The notes beneath the pieces are model-generated. The model was not told the DNA's origin and did not search any database. It saw only the letters and a list, made by a program, of their open reading frames with translations. From assembly GCA_028712885.1 (NCBI GenBank), contig JAQTPK010000009.1, forward strand, positions 1-64,000: a DNA stretch of 64,000 nt, read 5' to 3'. Both the position numbers and the translations under genes were made by a program. Positions 10,421-21,464 of this stretch are shown one piece after another (the first letter of the stretch is position 1; every line of letters begins with the position of its first letter). The stretch comes from Syntrophales bacterium. Its GTDB lineage: Bacteria; Desulfobacterota; Syntrophia; Syntrophales; UBA4778.

Positions 10421-11491
10421 GTGGCTGTGCCCCCAACAACAGGTATCGTCAGAGACCAGAGATATCTTCGTCACGAAACCAGCGTATTTCACCCGGAATC
10501 TCCCAAGCGGCTGGAGGCGATCTATAAAATGCTCGACTCCGTCGATATGAAGGGAAAATTCCTCGAAATAGAACCGCGGCCGGCATCCCTGGACGAAATC
10601 GGGATGATTCACAAGCCTGCATATATCGAAACGGTCGCAAGGACGGCCGAGATGGAGCATGCCTACCTGGATCCGGACACAGAGACGTCGCCTGAATCGT
10701 ACAGCGCGGCGCTGCTGGCCGCCGGAGGATTCCTGAACGCGATCGACCGGATCATGGAAGGGACGGTAAAAAACGCATTTGCATTCGTCCGTCCTCCCGG
10801 GCATCATGCCGAGGCCAGCAGGGCGGCGGGATTCTGCCTGTTCAATAACGTGGCTATCGGCGCCATGCACGCGATCCGGAAGCACGGGGTGGAACGGGTC
10901 CTGATTGTCGATTGGGACCTGCACCACGGCAACGGAACGCAGCATTCGTTTTATGATGACCCGAACATCGTCTATTTTTCCACTCACCAGTACCCCTTTT
11001 ATCCCGGCACCGGCGGACTGCAGGAAATCGGCCGGGGGAAGGGGCTTGGATACACGATCAATGTCCCCCTGGGGAGGGGGCCCGGAGATGCGGAATTCCT
11101 GAAGATATACCGGAAAATCCTGAGCCCCGTCGCGCGCGAATTCCGTCCCGGCATGATTCTCCTTTCGGCCGGATTCGACATATACTTTCAGGATCCGCTC
11201 GGCGGGATGAAAGTTTCCCCCAAGGGCTTTGCGACGCTTGCCCGCGTCCTCCTGAACCTTGCGGAGGAATGCTGCGGCGGGCGGTTCGGCATCATCCTGG
11301 AAGGAGGCTATCACATCGGGGGGCTGACGGAATCCGCCAAAGCCGTCCTCAATGAAATGATGGGAGAGACGGTAAAGTCCGAAGCGGAACTGGCCGCCGC
11401 CGAAGCCCAGGCCGCTCCTTCGATTGACCGGGTCATCAATGCCGTAATCGATCAGGTGGCGCCTATCTGGAAATCGCTGCGCCCGAAGTGA
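10421..11491 (+). CDS. Histone deacetylase / acetoin-utilisation-type deacetylase family
   Basis: RPPGHHAEASRAAGFCLFNNVAIGA, DWDLHHGNGTQ. Confidence 0.9.
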   Translation: MAVPPTTGIVRDQRYLRHETSVFHPESPKRLEAIYKMLDSVDMKGKFLEIEPRPASLDEIGMIHKPAYIETVARTAEMEHAYLDPDTETSPESYSAALLAAGGFLNAIDRIMEGTVKNAFAFVRPPGHHAEASRAAGFCLFNNVAIGAMHAIRKHGVERVLIVDWDLHHGNGTQHSFYDDPNIVYFSTHQYPFYPGTGGLQEIGRGKGLGYTINVPLGRGPGDAEFLKIYRKILSPVAREFRPGMILLSAGFDIYFQDPLGGMKVSPKGFATLARVLLNLAEECCGGRFGIILEGGYHIGGLTESAKAVLNEMMGETVKSEAELAAAEAQAAPSIDRVINAVIDQVAPIWKSLRPK

Positions 11492-11599
11492 AGAAATACC
11501 GGGCCGGAAAAAGAAACGCGCGATAAGTTCCGGGATTCCGGGTTCAGATGTGCGTTCGGGTTGTGAAATGCGAATATGCATTTCATTCCGAGATCTGAC

Positions 11600-11626
11600 G
11601 CTTATGGCGAGCCATGAGCTTTTTTT
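11600..11626 (+). terminator. Terminator-like hairpin just upstream of gatC
   Basis: GCTTATGG-CGAG-CCATGAGC-TTTTTTT. Confidence 0.65.
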
Positions 11627-11643
11627 ATTAGAGGAGTCTTTGC

Positions 11644-11931
11644 TTGAAGCTGACCAAAGCTGAAGTGGAGTACGTCGCCGCACTGGCGAGGCTTGAATTC
11701 TCGGAAGAGGAGAAGGAGAAGTTTACTTCCCAGCTCAACAGCATCCTGGATTACATGGATATGCTGAACCGGGTGGATACGTCCGGAGTGGTTCCGGAGA
11801 CCCACGCCATTACCCTCAGGAACGCCTTTCGCGACGACGTCGTGTGGAAATCCCTCGAGCCGGAAGAAGCGATAAAAAATGCGCCTGAAGAAAGGGGGAG
11901 CTGCTTCAGAGTTCCCAGGGTCATCGAGTAA
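11644..11931 (+). CDS. gatC: Asp/Glu-tRNA amidotransferase subunit C
   Basis: 95 aa, [16 protein letters not shown]; upstream of gatA. Confidence 0.92.
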   Translation: MKLTKAEVEYVAALARLEFSEEEKEKFTSQLNSILDYMDMLNRVDTSGVVPETHAITLRNAFRDDVVWKSLEPEEAIKNAPEERGSCFRVPRVIE

Positions 11932-13394
11932 TGGCGGCCGGACTGCATGAGTCAACCATTCACGAGCTGCAGGAAAAATTGCGCAGGGGCGACGTCACCG
12001 CCTCAGAAATAACGGAAGCGGTCTTTTCCCGGATCGAGGCGGTGGATGGGCGGATAAAGTCCTTTATCACCATTATGCGGGATTCGGCGGCAGCCTGTGC
12101 GAGAAGGGCCGATGAGGCGATACGCGCCGGGAAAGCCGGGCCCCTCACGGGAATCCCGATTGCGGTGAAGGACATCATGTGCACAAAAGGGGTGCGGACG
12201 ACCTGCGGATCCCGCATCCTGGAGAATTTTTTCCCGCCGTACGACGCGACGGTCGTCCGGAAGCTCAAGGAAGGGGGAGCGGTCATCGTTGGGAAGACGA
12301 ACATGGACGAGTTTGCGATGGGCTCCTCCACGGAGACTTCCTTCTACGGGATCACCAGGAACCCCTGGGACCTCGGACGTATCCCGGGGGGCTCGAGCGG
12401 GGGTTCCGCGGCCGCCGTTGCGGCCGGCGAATGCATCGCCTCGCTCGGTTCCGATACGGGAGGGTCCATCCGGCAGCCGGCGTCGCTCTGCGGTGTTGTC
12501 GGGATGAAACCGACCTACGGCCGGGTATCACGCTACGGGCTGATAGCCTTCGCCTCCTCACTGGACCAGATCGGCCCCTTTACCAGGGATGCGGAGGACT
12601 GCGCCATCCTGCTCAACGCGATCTGCGGATACGATCCCCTGGATTCCACGTCCGTTCCTGTGGAGACGCCGGATTACAGGTCTTTCGTGGGGAAAGACAT
12701 CAAAGGGTGGAAATTCGGAGTTCCCCGCGAGTACCTTATCGAGGGTATTGATCCGGAGGTCGCCGGGCTAATGGAGGAGTCAATCGGCGTTCTCGAATCC
12801 CTCGGCGCCGAGCGCGTCGACATAAGCCTCCCCCATACGGAATATTGCGTAGCCGTTTATTACGTCATCGCGCCCGCGGAAGCGAGCTCCAACCTGGCCC
12901 GCTACGACGGAGTCAAATACGGCTACCGGTCTCCGGATGCAAGGGACCTGATCGAGATGTACAGGAAGAGCCGATCGGAGGGCTTCGGCGCGGAGGTTAA
13001 GAGGCGCATCATGATCGGCACGTACGCGCTCTCATCCGGATACTACGACGCGTACTACAAGAAAGCCTCCCAGGTCAGGACTCTGATCAAGAGGGATTTT
13101 GAAGAGGCCTTCAGGAAATGCGACGTGATCGTGACTCCCACCGCTCCCACGGCGGCTTTCCGCATCGGCGAGAAGACGGACGATCCGCTGCAGATGTATC
13201 TTTCCGATATTTTCACCATCTCGGCAAACCTGGCCGGCATTCCCGGGATCTCCACGCCGTGCGGCTACACCGGGAAGGGGCTGCCGGTGGGGCTGCAGCT
13301 GCTTGCGGGGCATTTCCAGGAGGGAAAGCTGATCCAGGCCGCATCGGCGCTCGAGCGGAACGCCAAATTTGAAAAGAGGAGGCCGGCGCTCTGA
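11931..13394 (+). CDS. gatA: Asp/Glu-tRNA amidotransferase subunit A
   Basis: Amidase signature [32 protein letters not shown]. Confidence 0.96.
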   Translation: MAAGLHESTIHELQEKLRRGDVTASEITEAVFSRIEAVDGRIKSFITIMRDSAAACARRADEAIRAGKAGPLTGIPIAVKDIMCTKGVRTTCGSRILENFFPPYDATVVRKLKEGGAVIVGKTNMDEFAMGSSTETSFYGITRNPWDLGRIPGGSSGGSAAAVAAGECIASLGSDTGGSIRQPASLCGVVGMKPTYGRVSRYGLIAFASSLDQIGPFTRDAEDCAILLNAICGYDPLDSTSVPVETPDYRSFVGKDIKGWKFGVPREYLIEGIDPEVAGLMEESIGVLESLGAERVDISLPHTEYCVAVYYVIAPAEASSNLARYDGVKYGYRSPDARDLIEMYRKSRSEGFGAEVKRRIMIGTYALSSGYYDAYYKKASQVRTLIKRDFEEAFRKCDVIVTPTAPTAAFRIGEKTDDPLQMYLSDIFTISANLAGIPGISTPCGYTGKGLPVGLQLLAGHFQEGKLIQAASALERNAKFEKRRPAL

Positions 13395-14823
13395 TGGAAT
13401 ACGAAACGGTCATCGGGCTGGAAGTGCATGCCCAGCTCCTGACGGATTCCAAGATATTCTGCGGCTGCTCCACGAAATTCGGGGCGGCCCCCAACAGCCA
13501 CACGTGCCCGATATGCCTCGGGATGCCGGGTGTTCTGCCGGTTCTCAACCGCAAAGTGGTGGAATACACGATCAAGATGGGACTCGCGACAAATTGCCGG
13601 ATCAATCCGGAAGACGTGTTCGCGCGCAAGAATTATTTCTATCCCGACCTCCCCAAGGGATACCAGATCTCCCAGTTCGACCGGCCGCTTGCCGAGGACG
13701 GATGGGTGGATATCGAGATTGACGGAAAAAAGAAGAGGATTGGAATCATCAGGATACACATGGAGGAAGACGCCGGCAAGCTAGTTCACGACGAGACCAG
13801 CCCGTTCAGCTACGTGGATTTCAACCGGACCGGCGTGCCCCTGATTGAAATCGTCAGCCGGCCGGATATCCGCAGTCCCGAGGAAGCAACCTTTTACCTG
13901 AGGCGCCTGCATGAAATTCTGGTTTACCTGGAGATATGCGACGGCAATATGGAGGAGGGCAGTTTCCGCTGCGACGCGAACGTCTCGATCCGCCCCGGGG
14001 GCGCCGCAGAATTCGGCACCCGGACCGAGCTCAAGAACATGAACTCCTTCCGGAACGTACAGCGCGCGCTGGAATATGAGGTGAAGAGGCAGCAATACGT
14101 CGTAGAAGGGGGAGGGAAAGTCGCCCAGGAGACCCGCCTGTGGGACGACGCCCAGGGGACCACCCTCTCGATGCGCGGAAAAGAGGAAGCGCACGATTAC
14201 CGGTATTTCCCGGATCCCGATCTGGTTCCCGTGGCGATCGACAATGCCTGGATCGAAGAAGTCCGGGCGACCCTCCCCGAACTGCCGATGGAGAAGCGCG
14301 AGCGCTTTATCGGCGAATACGGCATCCCGGCGTACGATGCCGGCGTCCTGACCGCGACAAGAGCCCTTGCGGAGTTCTATGAAGAAACGGTCAAGCTGAC
14401 GGGAAAACCGAAGATCGCGAGCAACTGGGTGATGGGGGACGTGCTCCGTTACCTCAATGAAGAGAAACGGGATATCCGCGAGTCCCCGGTCAAGCCGTCC
14501 TCGCTCGCCGATATGATCAACCTGATCGAAAGGGGTACGATCAGCGGCAAAATGGCCAAAGAGGTTTTCGAGGAGATGTACCGGTCCGGAAAGGGGCCGG
14601 AGGCGATCATCGAGGAAAAGGGACTCGTCCAGATCACGGACGAGGACGCTCTGAAGAAGACCATCGAACAGGTCCTTGCCGCAAACCCCTCCGAAGCCGA
14701 ACAGTACCGGAGCGGCAAACAGAAGCTCTTCGGGTTCTTTGTCGGCCAGGTCATGAAAGCGACCGGCGGCAAGGCCAATCCCGCCATGGTTAACGACATC
14801 TTGAAAAAGATTCTGTCCGGCCG

Positions 14824-14827
<4 letters not shown>
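13394..14827 (+). CDS. gatB: Asp/Glu-tRNA amidotransferase subunit B
   Basis: [24 protein letters not shown]. Confidence 0.96.
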
Positions 14828-15910
<1,083 letters not shown>

Positions 15911-15918
<8 letters not shown>

Positions 15919-16564
15919 TCACAGAAACCTTATCCTTTTCGATTTTGACGGAGTTCTCGCCGATTCGCTGGAGATGTATGAATCCGCGGTTAACATGTGT
16001 TTCGAAAGGATCGGATTCGAGCCGGTCCGAAACCGGCTGGAATTTCTCTCGCTCTTCGAGGAGAATTTCTACGAGGTGATCGCCAGGCGCGGCATCGATC
16101 TCCGGGCTTTTGCGGAGGCGTCGGCGGCGATTGCGCCGGATCTGGACTACGGCAGCGTCAGAATCCACCCGGGCGTGCTCGATCTGCTGTTCCTGCTGAA
16201 AAACGGCAACGACCTGATCATCATCTCTTCCAATTCCTCTCGCGCCATCCGCGCGATATTCCCGGAGGCGGATTCCTGTTTCCAGCAGGTGCTGGGCTGC
16301 GATTTCACGTTCAGCAAAATCGAAAAGATACGTTACGCGATGGAATTTTTCCGGGCTCGCGGGGAGAACACTTTTTATGTCGGCGACACGACGGGAGACA
16401 TCCTCGAGGCGAGAACCGCCGGGGTGAAGACCGTGGCCGCCGCCTGGGGATGGCACACGAGGGAAATGCTGGAAAGGGCTCGTCCGGATTTTCTGATCGA
16501 TAACCCGGTGCAGCTGCTGGATTTGTTCGGACTGCCCGGTTCAGTTCAGAGTCCGGAGTCCTGA
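15911..16564 (+). CDS. HAD-family phosphatase (phosphoglycolate phosphatase-like)
   Basis: [48 protein letters not shown]. Confidence 0.88.
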
Positions 16565-16630
16565 GCAGGAGTCGAGGACTGGTTCTGCCGCACCCGAATT
16601 CAACATATTCAGGACTGAACTGAAAGTTGT
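16537..16630. repeat. Heptad-type inverted repeat element overlapping the HAD gene stop
   Basis: CGGTTCA GTTCAGA GTCCGGA GTCCTGA ... TTCAGGA CTGAACT GAAAGTT; inverted arms GGTTCAGTTCAGAGTCC / GGACTGAACTGAA. Confidence 0.75.
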
Positions 16631-16705
16631 GGTATGGACAGACCTTTTAAAAATTCCCGGATTCGTGTAAAATTCCTGGCCTGAAAAAGGACGGAGAAGA
16701 TAGCC

Positions 16706-17998
16706 ATGGAAAACGAAAAATTGCGGCTGGCTTCGAAACCGGACAGGAAAGACAAGCAGATCGAGCGCAAATACCGCAGCATTATCGAAAAACTGAACAA
16801 ATCGGAGCAGGAGAAGTATGTCATCCTGGACTCAATGTCCGAGCTCGTTTTATATCTCGACAGGGGAATGAGGGTCATCTGGGCCAATAAGGCGATGCAT
16901 CGCGCCTTCAACTTCAAACCCGGCGAGCTTGACGGAAAATACTGTTACAAAGCGATCCATAACAGGACTAGGGCGTGCGGCGTCTGCCCCGCCGACAAGA
17001 CGCTGGGGACAGGAGAGCCGCATGAAGTAGACGACATCTGCTCGTACGGGAAAATATGGGGCCTCCGCAGCTATCCCGTGAGGGACGCAAAAGGCTCGCT
17101 CACCGGTATTCTCGAGATCGTCACCGATGTTACCGAGCGGAGAAAGGCCGAGGAAGCCATGCGGCAATCGGAGCAGAAATACAGGGAACTTTTCGAAAAT
17201 GCCTACGATATAATCTATTTTCTCGATTTCGAGGGCAATTTCCTGTCGTGCAATGCCGCCGCGGCCGGGACGTACGGTTACGAACCCGAGCAGATGGTAG
17301 GGCTCAATATCAGCCATCTGATGGACCGTGAATATCTGCCGGTGGCGCGCGAGGTCATGCTGAAGAAAATGAGAGGTTCGGACGAGCCGAATCCCCAGGA
17401 ATTTCTGACGTACACCAGGAACGGAGAAGCGGTCTGGATTGAAGTCAACACGCGCCTGGTGCGCGAAAAAGGAGTTCCGGTATCTATTCAGGGTATCGCC
17501 CGCAATATTACCGAGCGAAAAAAAATGGAAGAGGCCCTGAAGCGGAGGGAGCGGGAACTGGAGGAGAACTCCCGCAACCTGGAAGAGGCGAACATGGCGC
17601 TGAAGGTCCTGCTCAAGCACCGGGAGGAGGACAGGGCCGAACTTGAAGAAAAAGTCCGCTACAATATCCGGGAATTCATTCTCCCGTACATAGAAAAATT
17701 AAAAATGACCAGTGTGGACAGCTATCAGTTGAATCAGTTGAATATACTGGAGGCGAATACAAACGAGATCGTTTCCCCTTATATTCGAAATCTGTCGCTG
17801 AAACACCCCGACCTGACGCCCAGGGAAATCCAGATCATCAATTTTATCAAAGAAGGGCATACCACGAAGGAAATAGCAAAACTCACCAATGCTTCATCGC
17901 GTACGATCGATTTTCACCGCAACAACATAAGAAAAAAACTGAAACTGAAAAACAGAAAAGCGAACCTCAGATCCTATCTCATGTCCTCGCCGCGCTGA
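16706..17998 (+). CDS. PAS-PAS-LuxR-type HTH regulatory protein
   Basis: Two PAS-like regions; C-terminal LTPREIQIINFIKEGHTTKEIAKLTNASSRTIDFHRNNIRKKL. Confidence 0.88.
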   Translation: MENEKLRLASKPDRKDKQIERKYRSIIEKLNKSEQEKYVILDSMSELVLYLDRGMRVIWANKAMHRAFNFKPGELDGKYCYKAIHNRTRACGVCPADKTLGTGEPHEVDDICSYGKIWGLRSYPVRDAKGSLTGILEIVTDVTERRKAEEAMRQSEQKYRELFENAYDIIYFLDFEGNFLSCNAAAAGTYGYEPEQMVGLNISHLMDREYLPVAREVMLKKMRGSDEPNPQEFLTYTRNGEAVWIEVNTRLVREKGVPVSIQGIARNITERKKMEEALKRRERELEENSRNLEEANMALKVLLKHREEDRAELEEKVRYNIREFILPYIEKLKMTSVDSYQLNQLNILEANTNEIVSPYIRNLSLKHPDLTPREIQIINFIKEGHTTKEIAKLTNASSRTIDFHRNNIRKKLKLKNRKANLRSYLMSSPR

Positions 17999-18089
17999 GA
18001 TCAGTTCCGAGTACTTGTTGTCATAACTGAGCCGAGACAGGAGTCGCATGCAGCTTCAATCCGAGCGCCCGCAGATAGATCTCAACTGA

Positions 18090-18584
18090 TTACAGGTCGT
18101 ACAGCTTTTCATCAACAACGGGTCTGGCCTTTTTTCTGCCCTTTTTCGGCGACGCGGCGTCGAAAGACAAGGCGTCCTCGGCTTCGAGCAGGTCGCCCAT
18201 TTCCTCTTCTATCCTCTCCGGGTCTTCCCCTTTTTCCATCCGGCGGAGCGCCTCTTCCATTTTCGGGCCGAGCGACAGCCCGGTGGCATCGGTGAGCTTT
18301 CGCATCAGGGCGGCGGCCTGCCTGGGGTCCTCCTCGTTCATGTGCTCCGCCTCATTGGCGAGCATGGACATGGCTTTTTCCATTCTGGCTTCGTCCAGGG
18401 GCGGCCCTTCCTCGTCCGCCGCCCCGGATTTGGACCTGGATGCCCTGGAAAAAATCGACATCTGCCGTTCCAGTTTCACCTTCCTGCACCTGGGGCAGTC
18501 GGGAATCTTTTCCGTATCTACCCTGCGCGAGAAGAAATTGAAAAGGGTGTTGCATCTCCTGCAATAGAATTCGTAAACGGGCAT
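18090..18584 (-). CDS. FmdB-family zinc-ribbon protein
   Basis: MPVYEFYCRRCNTLFNFFSRR...CPRC. Confidence 0.85.
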   Translation of the reverse strand: MPVYEFYCRRCNTLFNFFSRRVDTEKIPDCPRCRKVKLERQMSIFSRASRSKSGAADEEGPPLDEARMEKAMSMLANEAEHMNEEDPRQAAALMRKLTDATGLSLGPKMEEALRRMEKGEDPERIEEEMGDLLEAEDALSFDAASPKKGRKKARPVVDEKLYDL

Positions 18585-18609
18585 AAACGCCTCCGGCGGG
18601 GGGATAACA

Positions 18610-19708
18610 CTATGGTGAATAATTTACTTCTTCCTGCAAAAAAATCAAGTTCGGGGGGGAATGCAGCCGGAGTCTCGCGATGCGCCCGGCGAGGGGCGGA
18701 TGAGAGTAGTAGAAGCCGGCGAAAAGCGGATGGGGGTGGAGATTGGCCAGATTGTCTTTGGCGAGCCGTTTGAGGGCGGAGATCAGGGGTTCCGGGCCGC
18801 CGAGGAGGCGGACCGATTCGTCAATAAGCAATCTGTTTCAGCACGTGCTTCCGCGTCCAGTGCCCTATCTCGTGCGCCAGCACCGCAAGTATCTCCGCTC
18901 CGGAGTGGGAAGCCAGCAGTGTGTCGAAGAGCACGATCCTCTTTGTCCTTCCCAATCCCGTGAAGTATGCATTGGAATGCCGGCTTCTCTTCGCGGCGTC
19001 GACCTGGTATACCCCCTCCACGTGAATGCCGCCTTTCCTCGAAAGGGCGATAATATCTTCGCGAAGCGATTCGTCGCGGACGGGTTCATATTTGTTGAAA
19101 AGGGGTGCGATCACGACGGGATAAAGCCACAAAGCGAGGATCTGGAAGGCAATAATAAAGGCCCAGGAGAAAAGCCACCACAGGTCGGAATATCGGATCA
19201 GGAAAAGGAGCGGCGTCAGGAGCAGGACAAGGAGGACCGCCGATACCAGAAACCCCTTCAGGAGGTCGGCCGTCCAGATCTTTGCGGTAATCGTGCTGAA
19301 TCCGTATTTGCGCTCGATCCGGAATGTCCTGTAGGCCTCGAAGGGGATGTCGAGCAGCGCGCCGGCAATTCCGACAATCCCGAAGAAGACCAGGCCTGAT
19401 GCGACCGGATGCAGCCCGGCGGCGTCGATGCGGGCGGAGAGCCGGGGAAAGAGCCCGGAAAGAACCGCAGCCAGTATCAGACCGCTGCCGAACAGCGATT
19501 CCAGCGAGCTGAAGCGGGAATTCTCCGCCGTGTACCGGCTCATCCGGGAAAGGGTGCCGGCGTCGATCTCGCCTTCAAAACCTTCCGGCACCCGGCCGGC
19601 GTTTTTTCGGAGATGGCCGATGTTGAGGGCGGCCAGGCTCCATTTCAATGCGGCGGAGACCAGCATGGCGGCGATAAAGATCCAGAAGATCGGGCCTTGG
19701 CCGTTCAA
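18610..19708 (-). pseudogene. M48-family (CAAX/Ste24-type) peptidase with internal deletion and frameshift
   Basis: Frame 1 ends ..HEIGHWTRKHVLKQIAY*; the other frame continues immediately as ..LLIDESVRLLGGPEPLISALKRLAKDNLANLHPHPLFAGFYYSHPP; the intervening TM segments and third zinc ligand region are missing; TTG start proposed at 19708. Confidence 0.8.
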
Positions 19709-19739
19709 TGGGCGGATTCCTCTTCGGTGCTGAAAATCT

Positions 19740-21245
19740 TCATTGCCGGGGCGAAGAATCTTCGTCCGGAAAGATGCGGCTGTAAAGGGAGGCGAATCCA
19801 TCCTTGCCCGCGGCCAGCATGAGCGTCAGCGGCATGACGCGGCGCCCGAGGCTGAGCATCTTTTCGCATGTCTCGCGTATGTCCCACTGGGCATGGCGGT
19901 CGGCCCGAAGACGGGACATATGATAGAGCTCCCGAGCGTTTACCTTTATCGCCGTCCTCCGCCGGTGCGCGTTGGTAAGGATATAGCCGGCGGCGGCCGG
20001 CGAGATTCTGCGTATCCGCCCGTAGAGATCTTCCGTCCGGGATATGATCTCCCGGAACCTGTCCTTCATTCCGACCTCAAGCACGGAAGGAGGGATGGTG
20101 ATTCCCAGGGCCGGATCATAATCCTGGCTGACAATCGTCGCTATCCGGTGCCTCTTCAACTGGGCAAAACAGGACGCGCTTACCACCGCCTCGAAATGGA
20201 GGTCTATGTTTTCAAATTCCCGCGGGGGCGCGTCGTACGCCTTCATGTGGGAAAACGCCTTTTTTACCAGCTCTTCCTTCTCCTCCCTGTCCATCAGTCC
20301 CGCAATGGAAAGGCATCTCTCCATGGGCTGGCCGGCGGCAGCATGGATCAGCGAGGCGACAAGGAATTCATCCGCCGAAGGGGTCCAGGAATAGAGATTT
20401 ACATTCCCCTTCCGGAAAGTCCTGGGTGTTTCGTCCTCCCATTTTTTTTTGCCCCACTTGAGAATGCATTTTTCCGCTTCCTCGGCCAGCATCGGTCCGG
20501 CAAACAGGTCGAAAGGCGTGGGATCGGTGTAGCGGACGAGCGAGGGGGCGACGCCGGCGGTTGCGTCGTACAGCCTCCGCGCGCACTCCTTCGCCTCCGC
20601 GAGCGGGTGAGCCGCCAGCCTGCGCAGCATATGCTCCAGGTTCCTGGCGTTCAGAGTCATCCCGAGCTGCGTCTCCGTGGCCAGGGAGAGGATGTAGCGT
20701 GCATCCTCCTTCGCCCATCCCTCAAGCGTGGAGCGGTTTGCGGGATCCCGGGCAAGATCTTCATGCTTCCGGAAGACCAGGTCTCTCAATCTTTCAAAAA
20801 GGGACTGGTAGAAGGAATTCTGATCCCGGACCGTCTCCACGAAGGGAGCTTCCAGGCGGGCGGACCGGACTTCCTCCGGGATGACGAAGTCGTCCGTCAG
20901 GAGCACGTACCGCTGGGATTTTTCCGTATAGGAACAGAGCCGGAATTTCTCGATCTCTTCGACGACAAGCCGCGAAACGCCGAGGACGTCGATGTTGAAT
21001 ACGGTATGTTCGGCGATGGAGCTGTGCCCCATGCCGAAAACGATATTACGGTTCGAGCTCCTGGCCTTGTCTACTTCCTTGCGGGCTTCACGCCTCAGTT
21101 CGTCAACCGCCAGGGGGTTGCGGCTGATCCGGGCGTAAGCCGCCGAGATGGTCTCCGGCGTCAGGTCGTTGCGGTCGGGGTGGTTTTTTTTCAGCTCCTC
21201 GATGACGTCGGCATCAAGATTGTATCCGGCCAGAATGACTTTCAA
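19740..21245 (-). CDS. Tandem-domain ThyX-like (FAD-dependent thymidylate synthase superfamily) protein
   Basis: First half HSSIAEHTVFNIDVLGVSRLVVEEIEKFRLCSYTEKSQRYV; second half SASCFAQLKRHRIATIVSQDYDPALG. Confidence 0.72.
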   Translation of the reverse strand: MKVILAGYNLDADVIEELKKNHPDRNDLTPETISAAYARISRNPLAVDELRREARKEVDKARSSNRNIVFGMGHSSIAEHTVFNIDVLGVSRLVVEEIEKFRLCSYTEKSQRYVLLTDDFVIPEEVRSARLEAPFVETVRDQNSFYQSLFERLRDLVFRKHEDLARDPANRSTLEGWAKEDARYILSLATETQLGMTLNARNLEHMLRRLAAHPLAEAKECARRLYDATAGVAPSLVRYTDPTPFDLFAGPMLAEEAEKCILKWGKKKWEDETPRTFRKGNVNLYSWTPSADEFLVASLIHAAAGQPMERCLSIAGLMDREEKEELVKKAFSHMKAYDAPPREFENIDLHFEAVVSASCFAQLKRHRIATIVSQDYDPALGITIPPSVLEVGMKDRFREIISRTEDLYGRIRRISPAAAGYILTNAHRRRTAIKVNARELYHMSRLRADRHAQWDIRETCEKMLSLGRRVMPLTLMLAAGKDGFASLYSRIFPDEDSSPRQ

Positions 21246-21319
21246 AACTGTCGTCCTTAGATGAATTTGAAAGCTGAAAATAAATATCAGGATTACGGCG
21301 GGCGGTCAAAGGATATAAG

Positions 21320-21440
21320 ATGGGTAATGGGTTATAGGTTATGGGTATTGGGTATTGGGTTATGGGTGGGCCTATGATGACCCAGACCTATGACCCATCA
21401 CCCATAACCTATTGCCCATCTAATTACCCATTACCTATAT
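21320..21440. repeat. Heptad tandem array with inverted arm (ATGGGTA-type), divergent intergenic region
   Basis: ATGGGTA ATGGGTT ATAGGTT ATGGGTA TTGGGTA TTGGGTT ATGGGTG (21320-21368) then ACCCATC ACCCATA ACCTATT GCCCATC ... ACCCATT. Confidence 0.92.
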
Positions 21441-21464
21441 AAGATTTGAATATGATATAACAAT

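Noticed and set aside
10298-11683. 461-aa minus ORF
   Set aside because: Antisense to the deacetylase gene; no recognisable domain
18821-19801. TGA at the end of the M48 ORF read as selenocysteine
   Set aside because: Homology resumes in a different frame, so deletion/frameshift rather than Sec readthrough
19743-21260. 505-aa plus ORF
   Set aside because: Antisense to the ThyX-like gene, which has recognisable motifs
21320-21440. CRISPR-like regular repeat
   Set aside because: Unit is 7 nt with no spacers and inverted second arm; not a CRISPR array
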